NCBI GenBank assembly: GCA_023400335.1
Contig: JAEXFF010000090.1
Coordinates: 1-6,780, forward strand
From: Bacteroidota bacterium
GTDB taxonomy: Bacteria; Bacteroidota; Bacteroidia; Bacteroidales; Marinifilaceae
DNA length: 6,780 nt
Direction of reading: 5' to 3'
Positions 1 to 5,705 of this stretch are shown here, in pieces (within the stretch, counting starts at the first letter, position 1; each line of letters starts with the position of its first letter). The position numbers and the translations under genes were made by a program. Below the pieces are notes generated by a model that did not search any database, was not told the DNA's origin, and saw only the letters and a list, made by a program, of their open reading frames with translations.

Positions 1-67
1 AAAATGAATAGATCCTATTTCCCTGCAAAAATCAGAAAAAAAATAAAAACGGTCAAAATATTAATGC

Positions 68-75
68 TATCTTTG
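68..75 (+). promoter_or_regulatory. Bacteroidetes-type -7 promoter box of the B12 uptake operon
   Basis: The bases TATCTTTG match the Bacteroidetes sigma-ABfr -7 consensus TAnnTTTG exactly. Transcription would be expected to start a few bases downstream, close to base 80, which is where the riboswitch's first closing stem begins. No clear -33 TTG element is present about 19-20 bases upstream; that stretch is A-rich. The exact match and its position support the call, but no start site has been measured. Confidence 0.6.
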
Positions 76-78
76 CGC

Positions 79-251
79 ATGCGTCGGTAATTTCCTAACG
101 GAAAGAAAAGGGAATCCCGTGAAAATCCGGAACTGTCCCCGCAGCTGTAAAGTCTTAACCGCCTAAAGACGGGTCTTTTTGAAAAATATCCACTGAAGTA
201 ATCGCTTTGGGAAGGAGAAAAGATGACAAGTCAGAAAACCTGCCGATTCGT
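79..251 (+). ncRNA. Cobalamin riboswitch (aptamer)
   Basis: This leader RNA binds a cobalamin and controls the uptake operon downstream. Visible conserved blocks, in order, are a short hairpin (TTTCC 91-95 with GGAAA 100-104), GGGAATCCCGTGAAAATCCG (110-129), the core ACTGTCCCCGCAGCTGTAA (132-150), CCACTG (190-195), GGGAAGG (209-215) and the B12 box AAGTCAGAAAACCTGCC (228-244). The ends are set by a closing stem in which 79-88 pairs imperfectly with 242-251 (TCGGT with GCCGA at its centre). A side hairpin (GTCTT 152-156 with AAGAC 166-170) exposes a loop containing CCGCC (159-163), the likely L5 loop. The family assignment is very secure. The subclass (adenosyl-, methyl- or hydroxocobalamin preference) cannot be read with confidence here. 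Confidence 0.95.
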
Positions 252-268
252 AAACAATTATTAATTAA

Positions 269-285
269 TCTTTCGGAGGAAAAGA
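269..285 (+). promoter_or_regulatory. Expression-platform hairpin carrying the Shine-Dalgarno of the first gene
   Basis: TCTTT (269-273) can pair with AAAGA (281-285), leaving a seven-base loop CGGAGGA (274-280) that contains the Shine-Dalgarno GGAGGA (275-280), seven bases before the ATG at 288. The riboswitch loop CCGCC at 159-163 can pair with GGAGG (275-279) through four G-C pairs and one G-A mismatch. This fits the known L5-L13 kissing loop of cobalamin riboswitches, so B12 binding would hide the ribosome site. The pairing is inferred from the sequence by eye; no run of Ts typical of an intrinsic terminator follows the aptamer, which also favours translational control. Confidence 0.55.
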
Positions 286-287
286 AA

Positions 288-1436
288 ATGAAATGTCTTT
301 TTATTCTTATTTTTATATTATGCAGTAGTTTTTTTATCTGCTGCCAATCCAATACCAGTAAACAAACACCTAGCCCCCAGGAACTGACTTCAGGAAATCC
401 TGCAACACTTTTAGAAGTCCGTTATGCAGAAGGATTCAGGCTGGAATACGGGAAAAACTATATTTTGTTACGAATACGGGATCCTCAGTCCCAGAAAGGT
501 GATGAATATTGCTTCGCTCTCCGTCAAAGGGGAACAAAGCCCCGGATACCGTCAGGAATAATTCCTCTCGATCTCCCGGTAAACCGGTTTGTGTGCATGA
601 CTTCTTTGCAGCTTTCTAATTTTATCCGTTTAAACGCTACCGAAAAAGTAGTGGGGATCAGCAGCACCCGTTTTCTCAGAAACAATCTGATCCGTCAACA
701 AATGGCAGAAGGGAAAACACAAAAAATCGGTATTGAAGGGAATTTCGATCCGGAGATTATCATGAGTCTGGCCCCGGAAGTAATCCTGATTTCCCCTTTT
801 AAGCAAGGCGGATACGATGCCATGAAAGAAGTGGATATTCCCCTGTTACCCCATCTGGGTTATAAAGAAACGACTCCCCTGGGACAGGCAGAATGGATCA
901 AACTCATCGGTTTACTGACGGGAAAAGAAAAAGAAGCCAGCGAAATTTTCAACAGCATTGAGAAACGGTATAATAACTTAAAAAAATTAACGGCCCATAC
1001 AAAAAAACGACCGGTTGTGCTGAGCGGAGAAATTCACGGAGGTAGCTGGTATGCTGTAGGAGGCCGCAGCTTTTTAGCTCAGGTTTTCAAAGATGCCGGA
1101 GCCGACTATTTTTTGAAAGACGACCTGCGTTCAGGAGGTATAAATTTGGATTTTGAAACAGTATACAATCAAGCAGATAAAGCAGACTATTGGCGGATTT
1201 TAAACAGTTTTCCGGGCAGTTATTCCTATGAAGCACTGAAAGCGCAGGACGCCCGGTATGCTGATTTCCGGGCTTTCCGCCAGAAAGGTGTCATTTACTG
1301 CAACATGCGGGAAAAAGCCTATTACGAAGAAATGCCAATGGAACCGGATATTTTGCTTTCCGATTTTATAAAAGTATTTCATCCGGAATTGTTACCGGAT
1401 TATACTCCCGTTTATTATCATTTATTAAAAGAATAG
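288..1436 (+). CDS. btuF: Cobalamin ABC transporter substrate-binding lipoprotein (BtuF-like)
   Basis: This protein probably captures cobalamin or other corrinoids in the periplasm and hands them to the BtuC permease encoded next. The 382-residue product begins with a lipoprotein signal peptide: Lys2, a hydrophobic stretch at 4-17 and Cys18/Cys19, of which Cys19 is the likelier lipidated residue. The residues after it (QSNTSKQ) lack the acidic run that sends Bacteroidetes lipoproteins to the cell surface. Residues about 98-380 form a periplasmic-binding fold of the BtuF/FhuD type (Peripla_BP_2), with typical stretches near 117-127 (TEKVVGISS), 154-169 (DPEIIMSLAPEVILIS) and 245-275. The first 95 residues include an extra segment common in Bacteroidetes members. 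The ATG at 288 is chosen because GGAGGA lies seven bases upstream and a signal peptide follows; an in-frame TTG at 207 would lie inside the riboswitch. The riboswitch gives the B12 specificity; the fold alone could equally suggest haem or a siderophore. Confidence 0.88.
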   Translation: MKCLFILIFILCSSFFICCQSNTSKQTPSPQELTSGNPATLLEVRYAEGFRLEYGKNYILLRIRDPQSQKGDEYCFALRQRGTKPRIPSGIIPLDLPVNRFVCMTSLQLSNFIRLNATEKVVGISSTRFLRNNLIRQQMAEGKTQKIGIEGNFDPEIIMSLAPEVILISPFKQGGYDAMKEVDIPLLPHLGYKETTPLGQAEWIKLIGLLTGKEKEASEIFNSIEKRYNNLKKLTAHTKKRPVVLSGEIHGGSWYAVGGRSFLAQVFKDAGADYFLKDDLRSGGINLDFETVYNQADKADYWRILNSFPGSYSYEALKAQDARYADFRAFRQKGVIYCNMREKAYYEEMPMEPDILLSDFIKVFHPELLPDYTPVYYHLLKE

Positions 1437-1442
1437 CCGATT

Positions 1443-2486
1443 ATGAGATATCCGGGTAAAAACAGTATTGGGATTTTTCTGATTACCCTTTGCATCTTCT
1501 TCTTTTTATTTCTGAATCTGGTTTGGGGATCGGTATCTATTCCGCTTTCTTCGATCGGAAATATCCTTCTGGACAGAGGTAATGAACCGGAGACCTGGCA
1601 GAATATCATCTGGAAATCCCGCTTTCCACAGGCATTGACAGCACTTGTTGCAGGAGCAGGCCTGTCTATCAGCGGTTTACAAATGCAGACCGTATTCCAC
1701 AACCCGTTAGCAGGCCCTTCCGTATTAGGAATCAGTTCCGGAGCCAGTCTGGGAGTAGCCTTTGTCGTGTTATTTTCAGGAAGTATAGGAGGGGTTGCCC
1801 TCAGCCATCTGGGATTCATCGGGGAAGTCGCCCTGTCAGTTGCAGCCATTTCAGGAGCCTTGGCAGTTATGTCCCTCATTGTCTTTGCTTCCCGGAAAAT
1901 CAAAGGGAATGTCACCTTGTTAATTATAGGGGTAATGATCGGTTACATCGCTAATGCCATCATTGGGGTATTGAAATACTTCAGTGTGGAAGAAGATATT
2001 AAAGCTTATGTGATCTGGGGACTGGGAAGTTTTTCCCGGGTATCCGGTAATCAAATGACTCTTTTTGTCATTCTGATGGTTATTCTTATTCCTCTGTCGT
2101 TTCTGTTGGTAAAAACCCTGAATCTCCTCTTATTAGGAGAAGGATATGCCCGTAACCTGGGATTGAACATAAAACGTGCCCGTATAGAAGTCATTAGCTG
2201 TTCCGGAGTACTAACTGCAATTGTAACAGCTTATTGCGGCCCCATTATCTTTTTAGGCCTGGCAGTGCCTCATCTTTGCCGCGCGATTTTTCAGACTTCA
2301 GATCATCGTATTTTAATGCCGGCAAGCCTGACCATGGGAGCAGCCCTGGCTTTACTCTGCAATCTCATCGCCCGCATGCCCGGTTTTGAAGGGGCACTGC
2401 CGGTAAATTCTGTTACAGCCCTGATCGGAGCCCCGGTGGTTGCTTCCGTTTTATTCCGCAAACGTAAAAATGAATGGAATGAATAA
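1443..2486 (+). CDS. btuC: Cobalamin ABC transporter permease (BtuC-like, FecCD family)
   Basis: This is the inner-membrane channel subunit of a type II ABC importer, which would act as a dimer. The 347-residue product is of normal length for the FecCD/BtuC family and is strongly hydrophobic, consistent with about ten transmembrane helices. Family motifs are visible: FPQALTALVAGAGLSISGLQ (61-80), then Q82 and HNPLAGPSVLGISSGASLG (86-104), WGLGSF (192-197), GEGYARNLGL (232-241), GPIIFLGLAVPHLCR (266-280) and LPVNSVTALIGAPV (319-332). The stretch near 232-241 corresponds to the cytoplasmic coupling region that contacts the ATPase. It starts six bases after the upstream stop codon with only a weak ribosome site, so translation is probably coupled to it. 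Substrate specificity for cobalamin rather than haem or iron-siderophore is inferred from the riboswitch at the head of the operon. Confidence 0.9.
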   Translation: MRYPGKNSIGIFLITLCIFFFLFLNLVWGSVSIPLSSIGNILLDRGNEPETWQNIIWKSRFPQALTALVAGAGLSISGLQMQTVFHNPLAGPSVLGISSGASLGVAFVVLFSGSIGGVALSHLGFIGEVALSVAAISGALAVMSLIVFASRKIKGNVTLLIIGVMIGYIANAIIGVLKYFSVEEDIKAYVIWGLGSFSRVSGNQMTLFVILMVILIPLSFLLVKTLNLLLLGEGYARNLGLNIKRARIEVISCSGVLTAIVTAYCGPIIFLGLAVPHLCRAIFQTSDHRILMPASLTMGAALALLCNLIARMPGFEGALPVNSVTALIGAPVVASVLFRKRKNEWNE

Positions 2487-3570
2487 ACGAGCCACTATAT
2501 CGGTACAAAATCTTTCTATCGGCTATAAATCGAAAGGAAGTCAGAAAACAGTTGCCCAAAATCTCAATGCCGATATTTACAGTCAGGAACTGACTTGTCT
2601 GTTAGGGGCAAACGGGGTCGGGAAATCCACCCTTCTGCGAACGCTTTCGGCATTTCAGCCTAAACTGGCAGGAAAAATTCATCTATTGGGAAAAGACGTG
2701 AGCACTTATTCCGACAAAGAACTCTCCACTTTATTGGGCATCGTCTTAACTGAAAAATGCGATATCCGCAATATGAGCGTAATGGAGTTAGTGGGCATGG
2801 GCCGTAGTCCTTACACCGGATTCTGGGGAAAACTCAGCCCTGATGACCGACAAATCGTAGCAAATGCCATTGATATCGTCAATATCCGTCCTTTAGCCCA
2901 ACGGATGATACACACCCTAAGCGACGGAGAACGACAGAAAGTAATGATCGCAAAAGCATTGGCACAACAAACTCCGATAATCATTTTGGATGAACCTACC
3001 GCTTTTCTGGATTTTCCCAGTAAGGTCGAAATTATGCAATTACTTCATCAACTTTCCCGTGAATCCGATAAAACAATTTTCCTGTCTACCCATGATTTGG
3101 AATTAGCCCTTCAAATTGCCGATAAAATCTGGTTAATGGATAAAATAAACGGTTTGACAACCGGTACTCCTGAAGATTTAGCATTAAGCGGCCATTTGAG
3201 TAATTTTTTTGCCCGCAAAGGGATCACTTTCGATTTGGAATCCGGACTCTTCCGGATTACAAATAACTACCGGCACAACATCCGGCTCAACGGACACGGA
3301 CAAAAATATGCTATGGTTCGTAAAGCTTTACAACGCAACGGAATTCTGGCAGACCGAAAGGTAGAATCCGATATTCTGATAGAAACCGGCGAATTGCGAA
3401 ACCCTGAATTTATACTGCATTTTCCTCAGCATGCCCCGATTAGAGTGACGACTATCGAAGAATTACTCAAAGAAACCGATGCTTATTTAAATATTTACAA
3501 GAAAAAAACGGTGCACCAAGAGATTTCTTTACCTGTTCCCTCCGGATCGGAAGAGGAGATCTCATACTGA
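2479..3570 (+). CDS. btuD: Cobalamin ABC transporter ATPase with C-terminal extension (BtuD-like)
   Basis: This cytoplasmic subunit would hydrolyse ATP to power import through the BtuC-like permease. In the 363-residue product the Walker A is GANGVGKST (43-51), the Walker B IIILDEP (167-173) and the switch histidine H205 in STHD (203-206). The ABC signature reads LSDGE (147-151) instead of LSGGQ, and by eye-alignment with FecE the Q-loop glutamine position holds a threonine (T91 in GIVLTEK). The ATPase domain ends near residue 255; about 105 further residues, including a hydrophilic tail, have no counterpart in E. coli BtuD (about 250 residues). ATG at 2479 overlaps the btuC stop by eight bases (ATGAATAA), typical of translational coupling. 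An in-frame ATG at 2470 would add three residues, and one at 2440 would overlap btuC further; both are possible but less likely. Best matches are likely to be the FecE/BtuD group of Bacteroidetes. Confidence 0.88.
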   Translation: MNKRATISVQNLSIGYKSKGSQKTVAQNLNADIYSQELTCLLGANGVGKSTLLRTLSAFQPKLAGKIHLLGKDVSTYSDKELSTLLGIVLTEKCDIRNMSVMELVGMGRSPYTGFWGKLSPDDRQIVANAIDIVNIRPLAQRMIHTLSDGERQKVMIAKALAQQTPIIILDEPTAFLDFPSKVEIMQLLHQLSRESDKTIFLSTHDLELALQIADKIWLMDKINGLTTGTPEDLALSGHLSNFFARKGITFDLESGLFRITNNYRHNIRLNGHGQKYAMVRKALQRNGILADRKVESDILIETGELRNPEFILHFPQHAPIRVTTIEELLKETDAYLNIYKKKTVHQEISLPVPSGSEEEISY

Positions 3571-3867
3571 ATGAAATAATGGATTTATCTCCGGAAGAAG
3601 AAATTACCCCGTAAACAGCTTTGCTAAACGCGACAATTGAGGATACAATAAAAATGGCTTTGTCAGCATTTTCCGAAGAAAAAGCCTCCGTTTTCCGGCC
3701 GGCAGAGTGAAAAGGATTTTTATGGAAGAAACTGTCTCAGCCAACAAATATTCCGGTCCGCACTTTTCTTTTCCGGAAGCATTATATCTTAACACATTTG
3801 CGCAAAAGATCGGTTATTTATATGAAGATTTATTCGATACCCCGTTTCCAAAGAATAAATTCAGATT
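3571..3867. other. Intergenic region between convergent operons, with possible gene remains
   Basis: This 297-base stretch separates the uptake operon from the biosynthetic operon. No gene can be called with confidence. The + frame beginning at 3575 is open to 3943 apart from one TGA (3638-3640); within it, an ATG at 3722 preceded by AAAAGGA could start a 73-residue product, but this would overlap the 3' end of the cbiJ-cbiD gene by 76 bases and shows no family I recognise. The - strand is also open from 3795 to 3604 (63 residues, rich in Lys, Arg and Leu), again unrecognised. Both cannot easily be real. The more solid content is the terminator-like hairpin at 3679-3721. Confidence 0.4.
3679..3721. 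terminator. Possible bidirectional intrinsic terminator
   Basis: An A-run (3679-3683) and a T-run (3717-3721) flank an imperfect inverted repeat. On the + strand TCC-G-TTTT (3687-3694) pairs with AAAAGGA (3710-3716), with one bulged G and a 15-base loop, directly followed by five Ts; this would end the btuFCD transcript about 145 bases after its stop. On the - strand a different hairpin, GCC/GGC and CCG/CGG around a five-base loop (3684-3703), is directly followed by five Ts and could end the biosynthetic transcript about 165 bases past its stop. Both stems are short and interrupted, so the call is tentative. Confidence 0.4.
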
Positions 3868-5658
3868 CTATCCTTCACCGATTTCCGGAATTAAAATTAT
3901 TTCCAGACAACCGCTTCCAAACAAAGGAGTACATACCTCCTGACATTTCTGTACCAGCAAATCGAAAAAAGGATGAGCGGGAGGAAGTATCAGCCAGAGC
4001 TCCCGGGCTAATGTAATCTGCCTTATTTTTTCCAGAACTTCTTCCTCTGCTCCCGCTTCCTGAGCCAATGCAATGATAAAATCCCGGTTCATCAGTACAT
4101 GACGACTGTGGGTATCCCCGTGGCCTTCCGCTAATTTTACAGCTTTTCCGATCATAATACCCATTGTGATACGGGCTATCTGCTCTTCTCCGGCTATTTC
4201 CAAGGTTTTACCTATATAATTTCCATAATGGACAAAAGCCTGAACCGGTAATTCCGGAAAATGCTCCTTTAATATTCTCTCACTTTTAGCTCCGGAATTA
4301 ATGACAATATGAGCACATCCTAAAGCCCTGGCTACCTGAATTTCTTTTCGGATAGTAGCTATAAAAGCCTCTGCAGAAAAAGGTTTTACAACACCAGACG
4401 TCCCGATAATCGAAATCCCTCCTTCTATTCCGAGCTTGGGATTAAAGGTCTTTAAGGCCAATTCTCTTCCTCCGGCTACAGAAAGCGTTACGTCCACTCC
4501 CTCAGAAATTTTATAAAATGTCAGCAGTTTCTGAATCTCTTCCCGCATCATCCGGCGGGGAACCGGATTTATGGCAGGGGCCCCCATTTCCAACCCCAAA
4601 CCCGGCAAAGTTACTCTTCCCACTCCTTCCCCCTGCAAAAAACGAATCTCTCCGGCTGTATTTAAATTCACGGTAGCACTCACTTCGCATCCGTTGGTAA
4701 CATCCGGATCATCTCCCGCATCTTTAATAACGGTATAAGTCACTTCTCCTTCTCCTTTTCTGCCAATCTTTACCGGTAATTCCACTTCTTCTCCGCATGG
4801 CAAGGTAAACCGGCAGCTCTGTATGACTTTTCCCGTTAAAAGAGTTATTAACGCAGCCTTTGCTGCCGCACAGGCACAACTACCCGTAGTATATCCTGTT
4901 TTTAAAGGGAAAAAACCTGGCAACAAGCGTTCTAACTGATGCCGGAAACCGTTCTCTCCTCTGACAATATAGAAAGTCTCCGGGATTAAAGGGCGTTTCA
5001 GTACGATTACCGGTATTCCTTTTGCTACTGCCGCCCTCACTTTCTCTTCGAAAAAACCGGATGTCCCACTCTCTTTTGTCAATACGGCATCCGGACGAAT
5101 CCGTTCTATCAGTTTCCCCACTTCTTCCCCCTCTTCATAATACAATAGCCTGTCTACCGGGAAATTATATTTCTCTGCTAAAGGCAATGACTGTTCCCGG
5201 CCCCATACCCGGAACCAGCAATTATGTTGCCGCCAATACGCTTCCAGACGGGGGATGGTCTGTACCCCCGTCAATGCCAGCAGATTCCCGATATTCCGAC
5301 TGCGGAGAAAAGCAATTATTTCCGCCCACGACTCACACCAGACAAAAGAAGTATCCCGGGGAGGATACGTCCGCTCATAACGTATGACAGGTATATCCAG
5401 TTCCATAGCTGCCTGCCTTATATTTTCCCGCAATTGTACCGCAAAAGGATGGGCCGCGTCTACCAGTAATCCGATCCCTTTTTCCCGGCAAAAGGAAACA
5501 ATGCCAGTAGCATCCATACCTCCGGTAAGCCGTTCCGCAGAATGACTCTCCACCCGCTGCCGCTCCCCTTTCGTCGAGTAATAATACTTTTTCCCGGCTC
5601 CATCCAACAGCTGTAGGACAATTCGTCCTTCCGTCGTTCCTCCAAATACTAAAATCAC
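3868..5658 (-). CDS. Precorrin-6A reductase / cobalt-precorrin-5B C1-methyltransferase fusion (CbiJ-CbiD)
   Basis: This bifunctional enzyme would catalyse two consecutive steps of corrin synthesis. CbiD adds the C1 methyl group to cobalt-precorrin-5B using S-adenosylmethionine, giving cobalt-precorrin-6A, and CbiJ/CobK reduces that to 6B with a nicotinamide cofactor. The 596-residue product holds CbiJ/CobK at about 1-248, with the nucleotide-binding start ILVFGGTTEGR (2-12), DAAHPFA (67-73), RYERTYPP (93-100) and LTKESGTSG (193-201). CbiD fills about 251-596, opening with LKTGYTTGSCACAAAKAA (252-269) and continuing with KDAGDDPDVTNG (312-323), GTSGVVKP (419-426) and EGHGDTHSRH (511-520). Both domains are close to full family length with no break. 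The start is a GTG at 5658; an in-frame TGA lies 19 bases upstream and no in-frame ATG intervenes, and this start gives the normal CbiJ N-terminus. The ribosome site is weak. It follows the CbiG-CbiF gene by 47 bases and is probably in the same operon. Confidence 0.92.
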   Translation of the reverse strand: MILVFGGTTEGRIVLQLLDGAGKKYYYSTKGERQRVESHSAERLTGGMDATGIVSFCREKGIGLLVDAAHPFAVQLRENIRQAAMELDIPVIRYERTYPPRDTSFVWCESWAEIIAFLRSRNIGNLLALTGVQTIPRLEAYWRQHNCWFRVWGREQSLPLAEKYNFPVDRLLYYEEGEEVGKLIERIRPDAVLTKESGTSGFFEEKVRAAVAKGIPVIVLKRPLIPETFYIVRGENGFRHQLERLLPGFFPLKTGYTTGSCACAAAKAALITLLTGKVIQSCRFTLPCGEEVELPVKIGRKGEGEVTYTVIKDAGDDPDVTNGCEVSATVNLNTAGEIRFLQGEGVGRVTLPGLGLEMGAPAINPVPRRMMREEIQKLLTFYKISEGVDVTLSVAGGRELALKTFNPKLGIEGGISIIGTSGVVKPFSAEAFIATIRKEIQVARALGCAHIVINSGAKSERILKEHFPELPVQAFVHYGNYIGKTLEIAGEEQIARITMGIMIGKAVKLAEGHGDTHSRHVLMNRDFIIALAQEAGAEEEVLEKIRQITLARELWLILPPAHPFFDLLVQKCQEVCTPLFGSGCLEIILIPEIGEG

Positions 5659-5705
5659 AATTTCTTTATTAAATTTTCATCGGAAATGCTGCAAACTAAA
5701 ACGAA

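Noticed and set aside
165..180. AAAGA/TCTTT hairpin followed by Ts inside the riboswitch, possibly a terminator
   Set aside because: The stem is only five A/T-rich pairs with a short loop and overlaps the P5 stem; it is upstream of the B12 box, so it would end transcription before the aptamer is complete.
1418..1915. A 165-codon open frame on the - strand opposite btuC
   Set aside because: It lies wholly antisense to a gene with clear family motifs, has a Pro/Ala/Thr-rich make-up typical of a shadow frame, and shows no recognisable domain.
3579..3613. Mini-frame of 11 codons just after btuD (starting at ATG 3579)
   Set aside because: It is too short to support and has no ribosome site at a suitable distance that is distinct from the btuD 3' end.
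3773..4296. Recurrent TTCCGGAA-like palindromes as a possible repeat or operator
   Set aside because: Most copies lie within coding sequence and follow from frequent Pro-Glu (CCG GAA) and Ser-Gly (TCC GGA) codon pairs; the spacing is irregular.
5022..5469. Open frames on the + strand within the cbiJ-cbiD gene
   Set aside because: They are antisense to the CbiJ domain, which has conserved motifs throughout; the Pro/Ser-rich translations resemble no family.
5659..5705. A possible internal promoter between the two biosynthetic genes
   Set aside because: No TAnnTTTG box is visible on the - strand in these 47 bases, so co-transcription is the simpler reading.
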